Origin: Lonicera japonica
Taxonomy: Eukaryota; Streptophyta; Magnoliopsida; Dipsacales; Caprifoliaceae
Reading direction: 5' to 3'
Assembly: GCA_021464415.1 (NCBI GenBank)
Contig: CM038467.1
Location: 27,397,248-27,461,247 of the forward strand
Length of the DNA stretch: 64,000 nucleotides
In this document: one piece after another, positions 24,738-37,112 of the stretch
Layout of the letters: every line of letters begins with the position of its first letter
How positions within the stretch are numbered: the first letter of the stretch is position 1
Notes under the pieces: model-generated
What the model was told of the DNA's origin: nothing
The model's database searches: none
What the model saw: the letters and a program-made list of their open reading frames with translations, nothing else
Position numbers and translations under genes: made by a program

Positions 24738-27700
24738 TCAGCAACCAGAACCCACATTTGATGACCGGTCTTCAGTGCTAGTGTCCCCATTTGAAACAGA
24801 AACTGGCTTACCTTGCTGTCTTATCTCATCATTTAGTTGAAGCTTTAACTTGGGCGAAAGATTCTTCACTTCCTCTGTTGTGTATATGTATATCTTCCTC
24901 ACCATGCTACAGAACTCGCTGTATACATATATGCACATTAAATACAAAGTCAATAATACAGATATGCACACCCTACAAAATTATGTTTTTCAAAAGAAAA
25001 CAAAAATTCAACAAACAATTTCCACACAAAATTGTCAAGAAAAGTACAAAATTGTGATAATTGTAACCACAACCTACGCGACCCATTTGTCAAGCAAGAA
25101 TTTGATAACCAGACTGCAATGCAAGTGCATCCCACCAAGGATTAGGTTACCAAGATTATACAAACAATTGAAGTTGTTGAGATTTGTATATTCTATTTAT
25201 AGCATGTGTATACTTAGGATATATTTAGAGAATCCTTATTAGAAGGAAACTCCTTAATATACTAGGTCTCTCTCTTGTAATATATTTTGTACCTTTCTAC
25301 TCAATGATATAACATAATTCTCACATTCTCACAGAAGTAATCAGTTCACTATGTAAAGAACCGGGGAAGGGCTTGTAATGGAGGAGAAGCAAACACACCC
25401 TTCGGCCTTTTGTGGTTTTCAACAAAAATAATTTCAACCTAATCAATGGTCAATAATGCAACTTAATTATTTATCATCGTGCAATTTGGTAGATTGATTA
25501 TGTCCCAAAAAGGAAATGGGGTTCTTAATTTAAGACATCTGAAAAAAGAAAGAAAGTTCTTAATTTGAGAAAAAAAAAAATTTTTTTTTTGTGCGTGTGT
25601 GTGTGTGTGTGTTTTTGTTGTGGGGTTGGGGGGGCGGCTGTAATTCTGAACTAAGTTAGGGAATCTTAGAGCAAGTATGTCATCTCAGTAGTAGAAAGCT
25701 CCCATACACAAAACACATAAACATTTGCATCTCTTGTTCAGAAAAAAAAAAGGTTGAGTAATGGGGCTTAACTGCCATGGATCATCCCCAACCATCATCA
25801 TGTCATCCTCATCATCAGTGTAGACGACCTGCCATTTCTTTGTTGATCCACAAAGTTCACCTTCTATTTGAAACATCTCCTCAAATTTCGTTAGCAGATC
25901 CTCATAGCCACTAAACCTTGTCAAATCTACTGCCCTCCCTACAGCAATCCCTTGCATGTGGACCTGCACCATCAACCCAAGTTATATTCCATCTAAAATT
26001 TTCCCATTTTGAGAAATAATAATAAATCTACAAGGTACTCTTAATTTAGACCTAGAGATAAGGTCATCCTAGCTCAACAAATCGCATACTCACACAATGT
26101 TCAACAATTCCAATTTCTACTCATTGATAAGGGTTGGTTTTCTATGGGGCCGTTTGGTTTGGGAATCAATAACACTCAACAAAATCATGAAACCCCAATC
26201 TGAAGTACCTTAGTGCAGCTCCGAATTTGCCTGCTTTGCGACTCTTGAGTGGATACCGGGCATGATTTTTCAATCTCGCAGATAACTGAAGGAATATCAG
26301 GTCCGTTAACATTCGACGGCTCAGAATGCCTATCAGATTCAGCTTCTAAAGACGCACCTGGTTGATCCTCCACCACTATTGGCAAGGTTTCTTCCACGGT
26401 GGAGCGATCAATTAGTTCAATACCAAATAGCCTGTAGCCATTGCTTTGTCTCTTTTCACCAATTTCCTTGTTCACAGCAGGTACAAAAGACTCTGTTACG
26501 GTCTCACCTTGGTTTGACAAATACATTGGCTTGCTGGAAACAGGAAGCAATGAATTGTTCTCGTTGTAGCTGTGAGTGCTTCCCTTGGTAGTACCAGAAG
26601 AGAATTTGGGTGATGAATAAAGGTCTCGACCACGCAGTTGCTCACCAAAAGAGAAAGTTGATGTGCGGTTGTCAATATGGGATTTCCACATTCCTATTAA
26701 CGAAATTGAAAATTCGAATAAATATCAATAAAAATAGATCTACAATGAGGAGGCATTTATAGGTTTTTATACCAATAGGAGAACGCTCTGGAATGGGTGA
26801 AGGTAAAACTTGCAGTCGAGCCCGTTTATTATTTCTTTGTGGAGGTTGTGGATTTGAAGGAGTTGATGCCAGAAGAGGCTCTAATTCCCATGGTGAAACT
26901 CTGTCCGGACGCAATATTGATGAAGGTTCATCCCATTGAATCTGAACATGAAAAGCAATATCATGCGTAACTTAATATGTACAACAAATTCATTATACCA
27001 ATTAAAAGGATGCTGACAGAAAATTAGGAAAACAGCATGCATTAAACAAGTCCATAAACTAATCAACTCGAATTTAGAAATCTGCACCCTCTAAAGCATC
27101 TCAAACGCAACTATGAATTGGAGAGAAAGGGAGTGCCATACAGGATGCCTCAACATTGAACTAAAAGATTGTTAACCAATGCAAACATGTTTAATGACCA
27201 TTAAGGTGATGTCAGGAAAAGAAAGGAAAACATTGTTAAGGACCCCTACATCTTGAGGGTCTCTAGTCTGCAATATCCGCTTTTCTATCTCCTTAACTTT
27301 TTCTCAAATTTTATAACATTTTTTCTTCTATTTGGATAATACCACTTTTAATGAACTGTAATTTACTAATTTTTCTACATAATCACCAAAATCTATAAAT
27401 GAGCCACATATTCAACAAAAACTGTGTAACAAACAAAATTGCCGAATCAGATGAAGGCAATATACACACCTTTAGGGATCTCCACTCAGAATCAATCCAT
27501 CTCGATGACGTATTATCTCCAACCCCAACAATAGTTCCACTGAACCTGTATAAGCATAAATAACGCTATACAGTTAATAACTAGTTTGAAGCTCTAAAAC
27601 CCACAAATTCAATGGACAACAAACAATACCTTCTTTCAGGGACTTCCTCGCCCTCAAATTTCATCTTAAACCTCATCCCAACAGAGAGCTTGCAGCTTCG

Positions 27701-30700
27701 AGCTTCAAGGTACTTGTTAAGACTTACAATGAACACGGATCGACTTGTTCTGCGCACAAATAATGGTAGTTCAGCAAAAGATATCCTCTAATGTTTGAGT
27801 ATGGAAAAAAGGACAAGTAACTTCAAGAACAATGCAAAGCCTAGTCTGGAAAATTATAGATGAGAGTTGACGAGCAATACTTTGCCTATTATCTAAATAT
27901 GCGGCTCGCTAACTGGACACATACAACAAACGAATCCTGATGAATCAAAATGAAATATAAACATTTCTCAACTCATTATAATCAGAATAAATACCTTGGT
28001 TTGTAGTAAACTGAAAAGAGGGTTCCGGTCAAAATAGCATGGGATGCAGTGGCAAGAACACCAAGATGCATGCTATGACTGGATATAACAGAAGATGGCA
28101 TATTGTTCAGTTGTCTCATAAGCCTCCTTACTCCAACACGTAGCTCCCCATTATCTCCCCTGGAAAATACAAGATAAAGAACAAAATCATTTCAGGCAAC
28201 ACAATATTAAAACAAAACCATTACCAACTCAATCACGCCCGCATAACTTGCCTTAGGAAGATAAAAGCATCACCAGCAACCAACTTTTTTGCACTAACAA
28301 AGACACTCCACCCAGTGGTGAGTAAATGGCGCCGAGGTTGCCCTGAAAGTGATGTTTACCATATGTTAACAATATATAAAGGCCAAAAGATTTGGTCCAA
28401 ATCAAGACTCAGCACCAAAGGAACCAGAGCATTAGAAGTTACTAAAACCTTGAAATTCCTACCAGCAGAATTACGTTGGGAATCTAAGTGCAGCAACATA
28501 GTTGCAAGGATATCATTGTCCTAAATGACCATAGCTTGGTGATACTACTTTCTTTTTTGTTATGCGTCATTGTGCGGCGATACTGGGTACACCAGGGTGT
28601 TCGAGCCTGAAGGGGAGGGGGAAGAGGGGGGGGGTTGGGCTCGAACTTATGACCCTGGGGATGGAAACCAGCCGCTTTACCACTTGGGAAGTACCCTGGG
28701 TATAGCTTGGTGACAGTACTAAAAAAGTCTACAAATATGGAGTGTAGAACCCAGTGTTTATTTAATGTCTGAAGGAAACTTGCTTGTTGGCATCAAAAGC
28801 TAAATTATCTCCAGGTATCGAGATGGTTTGACAAAAAACCACACTTCACCCAAAAAAATTTTGACTGGATGACAAATCTTCAGCTTACAAACCTATTTAA
28901 CACTGTTTTTGTTAATTATTTATTACTGTAATAAATGTACCACTGTCAACCAATTGTCCAAATTTTAAGAATCAGTAAGTCTCCCACTCCAAGCCCGTAA
29001 TTACAAATATAACATCAACGGAAGAATCGGCAGAAAAATTCTAACCTCGAAATATGTGACGAAAATGCCATTCATTGCCATGAAGATCAGTGGCAATCAA
29101 TTCTTGCCAGGGTGGCTGTTGAGACATGTCCTGGAAAGAAAATTTGAAGTTAAGACAAGGGTTTGGAAAACCTAAAATCTGTCGGCAGTTCTGAAAGGTA
29201 CTGAAACTGTAATTAAAATAGTGAAATGGATGGGTTAAATTAAATCGTACCAATGGAGGTAAACAATCATCTGCATGTCTCCGAAGTACAGAGAATCCAC
29301 CATGGGTGCTTGTGTCAGATGCAGTAAGTGTCTTGCAAAATGAACGGACATTGCACTTTTGAGGTTCTGGAAGGGGGGGATCTGGGCTTGTTACCTCAGC
29401 TTGCTGATCCATGTAAGAGAATAGAAGTCAGGTCACAAAAGTAACATCAGTACACAATTAATGGTATCTTGCCATAGATATTCAGTATACATTTATGATG
29501 CAAAACTAAATGGAATGAACAAATCCTGACTAAAAATAAATCAAGGAGAAAAACTTACATCCGGTTCAGGTAGCAGAGTTATTTGCGCATAAACTTCATC
29601 CGTTTCTGGTTCAGCCTACATTTAGGTAAAAAAGGTGACTAATAATGAACCAAAGAGAAAGAGAGGGGTATCTAGGTGCATTCAAATGAAAAATGAAGAG
29701 AAGATCATTTAAGTGCATACTGGGTCATAATAAAAATCACCTGTAGTTGAACATTCATGACTTTGCAGAGTATTTTGGCTGGTAAGTTGAAAGAAGGAAG
29801 TTGTTGATCTAATCCCTGATGTGTCGATGCTTCAAGCTGTAACAAGAAACAACATTGATAAAATAATGGAGAAAATTAATGGGTTAAACACAGGAAGAAT
29901 GATCAGTCTGATCATCAGGATCGGTGGCAATGGGTACTAGCAATAGCCAGCGTGTTTAATAAGAACATGCAAGATGTTAAACATAATGCCCATACAAAAG
30001 CCCACCTGGAAAAAGGAAAAGAAAAATGTACAAATCTCTTACATTCCCTAATAAATCAGTCCTAGACTACAATTCTAGAAAAAAAAAGTAGTTATTGGCA
30101 TTATGTTATGTATTTCTACATCTACATGGTAACTTGGTACTCATACATGAAGAAGACAGAAGGTGAAAGTTTTTGCTTGGTTGACCTCTTGGATGAAAGT
30201 AAACACATGTGATATTCTTCAAAAAAGAAGGCCTAATTTAGTGATTTCCCCTTCTTGGTGTATTCTGTGTAAACAGAAAGGAGAAAGCATTGACCATATT
30301 CTCTTGCATTGCAATTATACTACCTAGATGTGGAATAAGGTGGGGGAGGAACTTGGTATAATTGGTGCTTTGCCTAATTCATGGCATGCTTTGGTGGGTA
30401 TGGAATGGCAATTCTTAGGGGTTAAGAAGAAGTCTAATTTGCTGTGGAGATGTTTGTTGCTTGGCATTATTGCCGTGCATTTGGCAAGAGAGAAACTCTA
30501 GGGTATTTGAAGATAAATGCAATGAAGCTGCAGTACTTTGGCCAAAATCAAATTGTTATCTTCAATTTGGGCTAGCTCTTCTAATCTTTTTGGCAACCTC
30601 TCCATCTCTGATCTTTGTTTGAATTGGGGCGCAGCTATCCAGTGATGTAGCTGTCTTTTGAGTTTGGTCTTGGTTGTAGATTGTTAATTTTTTGCTAAGT

Positions 30701-31749
30701 ATATTTGTATCTTAAGGGGTTTGGTGGACTGCTGGTTCACCAATGATGTACTTTTCTCTGTTCTCGCTTTGTTTATTTGATTAATAAAAGCGCCTTTGTT
30801 TCCAATCAAAAAAGACAGAACCTCCTACTTGATATATCTGTGGATGGAAACTATGGAATTCATATGCCCAGAAAAAAGGGGGGAAACACAACACACCTGT
30901 TCCATGTGACCTTGCGGAAAGTAATAAACCCGTTCTCCTTCACAAGGAACCGTGACAAGCGGTCCAGCACATGAGTGCCACAGTTCCTTGTACAAAGCAT
31001 CCGAGGCTCCTGTAATCAAAGATCGCGAAAAGCTAAAGTTAAGCGAAAACAATAAAAGAAAGTAATCATAAACACATGCACAAACTGGCTGTCCATAGCC
31101 GATCAAGAATCCTAGTTCAATAAAAAAGGCACAAAACCATTATTAGGCAAACACTGCAAAGCTTTACTCAAGCTATGAAGATTATAATAACTACACATAC
31201 TTGAGACTAATATAGTTAAAAACTTAAAGTGGTGTGAAACCACACTAAGCACTACAACACAAGGAATGGGCAAGTTCCAGGTAACAGTGACTTGATCAGC
31301 CCCATATTAGGTTTATGCAAAACAAACAAAATTATCGAATCCAAATTAATGTTTAAATTAAATTTACTAGCTAAGGAAGCTCTTGAAGCAACAAAAAAAA
31401 AATTAGAACAAATACAGAGCCACAACTAGCTACTCAAAAGAGGACTAAACCAAATGATTAAAAGAACGATTACTATCAAAGAAAGGCCTCTTAGCAATTG
31501 CCAATCCTAACAAATGAAACACTGAAAGAATGAGAGTTCGGCTAAAATGCTGCACAGGACAGGCAATACCCAAAGCTCGGTAGGGTAATCATATTTCAAA
31601 CATTCCAAGTCTTTCAAGTATCAATCAATTGCCATAAAGAAAAATAATTTCCTCATCCTACCAATAATTTAAATAACATTCAGAGTGCACTACAAGAACA
31701 AACCTGGGTGAGGACTTCCAGATAAGTGATTTGCAGCAATATGAGCCAT
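24738..31749 (-). CDS. ARF1: Auxin response factor 1 (ARF1-type), complete
   Basis: Fourteen coding exons (minus): 31704-31749, 30897-31009, 29741-29836, 29559-29615, 29251-29403, 29046-29130, 28252-28342, 27995-28159, 27630-27749, 27470-27545, 26773-26941, 26209-26693, 25773-25963, 24738-24918; total 2028 nt, 675 aa, all phases consistent. Domains: N-terminal dimerisation part with [12 protein letters not shown]3 DNA-binding domain about 126-228 ([17 protein letters not shown]), auxin_resp domain about 253-334, variable middle region with RLFGIEL (RLFG-type repression motif), and C-terminal PB1 domain about 553-640 (VGRAVDLTR, acidic [14 protein letters not shown]). This order and wording match ARF1, a nuclear repressor that binds TGTC elements in auxin-responsive promoters and is bound by Aux/IAA proteins through PB1. 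Intron 7 has a GC donor. A diverged second copy lies at 53-64 kb. Confidence 0.97.
25175..25333. mobile_element. Short solo LTR in ARF1 intron 13
   Basis: A 159-bp block begins TGTTGAGA and ends TTCTCACA, with a perfect 5-bp duplication GAAGT on both sides (25170-25174 and 25334-25338). The TG...CA ends, target size and internal CTCTTGTAATATATTTTGTA (promoter/terminator-like) fit a solo LTR of a small (TRIM-sized) retroelement. Confidence 0.85.
28543..28701 (-). mobile_element. tRNA-derived SINE in ARF1 intron 6
   Basis: About 159 bp flanked by a 12-bp duplication ATAGCTTGGTGA (28531-28542 and 28702-28713). On the minus strand the 5' part resembles a tRNA: AAGTGGTAAAGCGGCTGG (A box region) and GTTCGAGCCC (B box, about 28637-28646); the 3' end is A-rich. 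In the second ARF copy only the tRNA-like head remains. Confidence 0.8.
30162..30811 (+). mobile_element. 5'-truncated L1 LINE in ARF1 intron 2
   Basis: A 650-bp insertion with target duplication AAGACAGAA (30153-30161 and 30812-30820). It encodes the degenerate zf-RVT end of an L1 ORF2 ([19 protein letters not shown], the typical C-x2-C...H-x3-HC pattern), then stops, and finishes with a short 3' tail ending AATCAAAA. The second ARF copy has the uninterrupted target near 63515. Confidence 0.9.
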
Positions 31750-32864
31750 GAAAATACCACCCTTAAATCCTCAAAGCAACCACTCGATATGATAATATCT
31801 TCAAAATAAGCAAGAAACCCAGTCCGTTATGAAAGGCTACTGTTATTTTGAAGGAGACAGCGTACTAATAGAAGTTATCAGCAATCAATACGTAATTAAC
31901 AGAACCGCCAGAGATATATTTGGGGAGATAATTAATGATATGGATAGTTTTTTCAGAGAGCTAATTAAAGCCACTAAATGCTTATGTGTGACGGTTACTC
32001 TCTGCTTTCTGGCCTTAAATGGAGCAAAAAAGCCTGGTTATCTTGGGGCCTTTAACATATATGTCTGAACTCTCAAGATAAAGATCACCCGAAAAGCATG
32101 AACCCTTCACCCGCTGGATTATATTATCCAAAACCTCTTTCTCTTTAAGCTAAACTTTCGGGATAAATTTCTGCAAAGTAAAGCAAACACATGTTCGTTA
32201 CACCTCCACAAAAGCTACTACCTTTCCGGTAAATAAGAAAAACTGAAACACATCATTAAAATAATTAGAGAGATATACCTATCTCCATATATATCTATTA
32301 GAGAGATATACCCATGTCCATATATATCTATCTATATATATACATCACTGAAATTGTTAAGAAAAATACAGAGTATCTGGACAGGATTAATCCTGAAGAC
32401 CCTATAGAGACGCAAGGGGAATAATCGGTCAAAATGTTTACCAAAATACGGAGCTCGAACAGTTGGCAGACTCGCAACATGCAACATGAAGACTGATCGA
32501 AGACTTGACAAAATGACTACGCGTTTTCAACAACTTCAGCTATACCTATATATTTTCTTCAAGACAAAACAACTACACGTACACACACATATATATACAC
32601 GTGCATATACTTGTGTATACCTGTATATGAACAATATGAATAAAATCGAGCCAAATCGAAACTTCGGCGAAGAACAGAAGCGACTCAAAAATAAAGCAAA
32701 CGATTTGGACAGCAGTACCTACCAGTATAAAGGGATTCATGTAATACAAATTTCAACTACTTCAGCTAAATGATCATACATATGTACGGACGGGACAATA
32801 CGAATCAAAAAAAGGAGCCAAATCGAAAATTCAATGAATAACGGAACTGATTTCGCAGCAGTAC

Positions 32865-33100
32865 CTATGGATTCGAACTGATTCAGCTCGAAATCAAATC
32901 TGTGGAAAAATCCGCCATTTCCATATCAAATCACAATAAAATAAAAGCTCCGAAATTGTTCTCGAAACGGTCAAAGCTCAAAAGAGGAGATGGATCAATG
33001 AAGTATATAACAGCAATAATTAGGGTTTCGAAAAGGAGAAAAAAAAGTAAGAAAGGGGGATGAATGTTGAAGGCTGTAGAGAGAGGTGATAGTCTTTGCC
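32865..33100 (-). promoter_or_regulatory. Likely 5'-UTR exon of ARF1
   Basis: Between a CT-rich leader (about 33100) and a good donor (exon sequence ending CATAG before GTACTG, last exon base 32865) lies a probable untranslated exon, separated from the start-codon exon at 31749 by roughly 1.1 kb of intron. The transcription start is only estimated. Confidence 0.5.
32883..32924 (-). CDS. Upstream ORF in ARF1 leader
   Basis: In the inferred 5'-UTR exon an ATG at 32924 opens a 13-codon frame (MEMADFSTDLISS) that ends with TGA at 32883-32885. Upstream ORFs in ARF mRNAs are known to limit main-ORF translation; whether this one does depends on the true transcript start. Confidence 0.45.
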   Translation of the reverse strand: MEMADFSTDLISS

Positions 33101-33182
33101 TGGTTGAAGCCGACACGACCCCTGCAGAAATTACATTTAATAAAAAATTCCTTTCTCTTCTACGCTTTTCTCTCTCTACCAA

Positions 33183-34541
33183 ATAAAATACGTGTACTTT
33201 TTTTTTTTTTTTGTTACAAATATTCTTTAAATTAATTTTTAATCACTAGCATTTACTTAAAATTCGCTAAATAAGAGATCAATCACATTAGAAAGAATTT
33301 ATTTGTAAGAATTCGTATAATATCAGATAATGAATTATTGTAGTTTTTTTTAAATAAAACCCACTTAATGAGAAATAAGTAGATTTACATAAATTCGACT
33401 CACATAATTGATAAACATTCACCTCATATAAAGTAATGAAAGGAGTGCTTGTGATAAATAAAGAGGTGTTAAAATATATTTTTAATTAAATTTTAGAGAA
33501 AGCGTTTGTGACATACGTGTGTATATATATATATATGGGTCATTATCTATCTTACCATATATATGTTAAAAAAATTGTACGCAAACAATACATGTGCGAT
33601 TCAGTTACATATAAAGAAAAATAAGAGTTATACTACTCACGTTGTTTCGCTAACGCAAGGGTTCGAATTTTCTTGTTTGCACTATATTAAAAATATATAT
33701 CTTTAAATAAAACTCATGAAAGCAAATTTAGGAGAATAAAAGCTTAATACGATACCTTCTATTCTTTTGTAATAGTAGATACATACAAATTTATATATAC
33801 GTGATAAAAAGAGAGCAAAAAGAGCTCAATGTCTTTCTTAAAAAGAGAGCAGAAAGAGCTCAATGTCTTTCTTAAAAAGAGAGTAGAAAGAGCTCGATCT
33901 CTTACTAGACTATGTAAAAATGATTCATAATGGGATAGAAAAATTATTAAAGAGTTTTTTTTTTTTTTTTTTTATCTAAGTATCAATTATTTATAGACAT
34001 CCTCTCTAACCAAGTTATTAGAGAAGGCCTAAATTAGCTACTTTACGTGAAATTTTTTATATCAAAATTATAAATCTATTTAGAATTATTGAAAATAAAA
34101 TATACATAACATATTTATATTAATCGAACACATTTGGTCAGAACAACAAGACACAAAACAGTGACAAATTAATATATAATGATAACCCATTTCTCATAAA
34201 TAGATTTTGATGAAAATTAATAAATTTAAGTGATTCTCGAACGAAAGACATTATAATTATATGTTTATTTAAAATTATTAAAAATAAAATACTCATATAA
34301 TATGCATATATATATATACAAAAATATTTAAGTGAGGATTGATTCGAATTAAAAATAGATTATATATATGTGTGTGCAGAAATTTTTAGGTGTGGACTAA
34401 TCCGTATAAATTGATCTTTTTTATGACAATTTTATGTCATAAAAAATATCTTTCCAATATTTTTATGACAAAAAATTATTATAAAAATGATCGGTCTAGA
34501 ACGGTTCGTATTAGAAATGAAGTTTATATATGTGTATGTAA
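33183..34541. other. AT-rich spacer upstream of ARF1
   Basis: Promoter region of ARF1 nearest 33.1-33.3 kb, then very AT-rich sequence with TA-rich runs at 33525, 34310 and 34360 and a T19 tract near 33955. No gene seen. Confidence 0.5.
33806..33907. repeat. 34-bp tandem repeat, three copies
   Basis: Three copies starting AAAAAGAGAGC at 33806, 33840 and 33874, with AGAGCTCAATGTCTTTCTT ends; the third copy has diverged. Confidence 0.9.
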
Positions 34542-35040
34542 GACCATCTTTAGTGGGTAGTTTAAAAAGGTAGGCTAAAAATGTATATTTACACTATTTG
34601 ATAATGGAGAGTTGCAGCGGGAATAAGCTAAATTTACCTCGCACGATTTATGAAGTGTCGGGCAAGACTATGAAACCATCCCACGATAAATGATGTATCG
34701 GCGGATCCTTTTGCTTCCCACAACACATCATGTGTCGTGGCAGGCATTTTTTTTTTCTTCTTCCATTTCCAAATACTTGAAAGAGTACCAACGAGAGGAA
34801 ATTTGAATGACGTATTCCCACGACACATCATCTATCGTCCCAAGCTTTTTCTTGATTTCTTACAATACATGATGTTATAACCTGCCACGATTGATCATTG
34901 ATCGTGTAAGTTAAAATTTTGTCGGCTGTTATTTTTGAATGTGATTTACACTTTTAATTATCTTTTTATCTTTCTACCTTATTAAATAAGGCAATAAAAA
35001 AACTAAATTTAATCATTTAACTTAGAGGATAGAGATGGTC
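34542..35040. mobile_element. Dyad-rich MITE, copy 1
   Basis: A 499-bp element flanked by TAA (34539-34541 and 35041-35043), ends GACCATCTTTAGTGG and the inverse of GACCATCTCTATCC. The interior is a chain of short near-palindromes around CACAACACATCATGTGTCGTG-like motifs (kept here to the core ACACATCATGTGTCG at about 34720). It is related, in inverted orientation, to the element at 41979-42530. Confidence 0.85.
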
Positions 35041-35043
35041 TAA

Positions 35044-36203
35044 GTTTTTGTTTTCTTATTACAGTACATTGTTTTTTCTCTCTCTCTCGGTGGAAGAGCC
35101 TGAAGATTTTTAGAGTGTGTCCGAAAGAGAGGCGCAGTGCGCATAGCGGCGTAAAATAATGGGAAGGTGCCAAGGAGGACGGAATTGTAGGCTGACAAAG
35201 GTGGAAAGCGTGCCCCGATATGGATACAGTTTTCTCGTCCAGCGTCCACGCGAATAAATAAAGAAATGTAAAGATTACTCACTCCACATTATTGAATTTA
35301 ATTTAATTCAAATGTTAAATTTATTATGAGGGCTCGTGCATCTAGGATTTATCTTGGTTTCTAATAATTGTGAATCTGATACTGTATTTAATACACCCTA
35401 TTGCATGGCAATTAGAATATTTTTAATGGAATTGTATAAAATTTATACATTATGTAATTTTTTTATTATTCTAGCTTTATTTGATTGTAAAGTAGAAAAA
35501 AAAAATTAATTAAATTAATTTTGATGAAATGATAAAAAATAAGTTGAGTAATAGAGGTCATATCCTCTTGATTTTTAAGTTTTTCAATGAAAAAAATTTC
35601 TTTACTTGATGGTGAGTAAAAAATTTCTACCAAATATATTGAAAGATAGAGGATATATATTCATAAAATGAGCAATACTTTTCATCTTATTTTCTTTTTT
35701 CATCTTTGCAATCAAACAAAGTCTAATAGTTGTATAAAATCAATGCCAACTAAGCTTTTGTATATAATGGATGTATATTTTGCACATTCAATTTATACAG
35801 TCATGTAGGATACTCTCTCCACCCACTAATTCCCTCTCCTTATTTATATAGTTTCTTATTCTTTAGGTGACTATTTTTTTATTAGATCACTTTTTTTACA
35901 CATGAGTGTTAATATTAGTTATTAGAGAGTAAATAAGTTTGTGTAAAACTCACTTGTCATATAAGATTTACATAATAATTTTATACAGGCATGTTGAAAA
36001 TGCTCTTATATATAAATCTAGTTGTTTAAGTCTTAAAAATGAGGGAGAAGGACTTGAACTCAATATTTTAAAATTGGAAACCAATTCTTTTACTACTCAA
36101 AAACACCCCGGGTCTCATAAAATTTATAAATAAGAGATTTTATTTTAGGTCGGTTTTGATACCTAAATTTGAATCGAATTTAAAGAGTTGCAAAAAGAAA
36201 CAC
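35044..36203. other. Spacer, no gene seen
   Basis: A GC-richer patch at about 35085-35245 with an open minus-strand frame is unassigned. A degraded MITE resembling the one at 1931 lies near 35470-35730. Confidence 0.4.
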
Positions 36204-36206
36204 TAA

Positions 36207-36735
36207 GGGTGCGTTTGATTAGCCATATTTTTCATGAAAAATATGGCTTTTCCACCAAAGTTGTCACTTTTGTGCTGTTTGATTGCCAAAATTTTTCTGG
36301 CAGTCAAACTCCCACTTTTGACACTATTCATGTACTTTTCCTTGTAAACAAGGAAATATTTTCTTGGTGGGGGGGTTGTATTTATTTTCCAGGCAATTGC
36401 ACATTTTTCTAGATAAAATTTTACCCATTTTTACATTAAAAATGCTATAATTTAAACTACAAAATTCAAAATTTAATAAAAATTTAATATTTAAAATCTA
36501 CTAATCAAGATCAATTAAACAAGATCAATCATGACTATAAAATTATGTAAAAAAAATACCCATAATTTTTTCTACATTAAAAATGCCACAATACAACCAA
36601 TATTTTTCGGGTAAAAAATTAAGGCAATCAAACACATTTAATTGACATTTTTCATGCAACTCAATTCTAGGCAATTCAATTACCTGGAACTTATTTTCTT
36701 TCCATGTAATTCCATACTTGTAATAAAACGCACCC
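36207..36735. mobile_element. PIF/Harbinger-like MITE
   Basis: A 529-bp element flanked by TAA (36204-36206 and 36736-36738). Ends are GGGTGCGTTTGATTA and the inverse TAATAAAACGCACCC. The interior has internal palindromes such as TTTTTCATGAAAAATA and no coding capacity. Confidence 0.85.
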
Positions 36736-37112
36736 TAATTTTAACTTGACCCAAATTGAATAGGGCCTTCTTATTTTTTCTGCTCGTCAGATTTTTCAAA
36801 GTAACCTTTTTTACTTTGACCTACTCAAATATATTTTCTTTTTCTTTTAGATATTCTTATAATACTGTTAAATTGCAACGATATATGCATGCGCAAATTA
36901 AAGTGTACAAATAAACAGGGTGGGTTTGTGTTTTTAAATATAAAACTTGTCACAAATCGACTCAGGTAATTATTTGTTAAAGCAACATAAAAAAGGTTAA
37001 TTATTTGCTAAATAGGTATAATATTCTTTTAGCATTCCCACTTTCTTTTCTTTTTGTTTTACACAAATTCTCAGTTTGCCCCTTAAGTTAATTTGTTGAA
37101 ATTAATTTTCTT

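Noticed and set aside
25592..25612. GT-rich run resembling a regulatory tract
   Set aside because: Simple (GT)n microsatellite in an ARF1 intron.
28315..28524. 69-codon plus-strand frame, also present at 61792
   Set aside because: It is the antisense shadow of ARF exon 7 and adjoining intron, repeated only because the ARF gene is duplicated.
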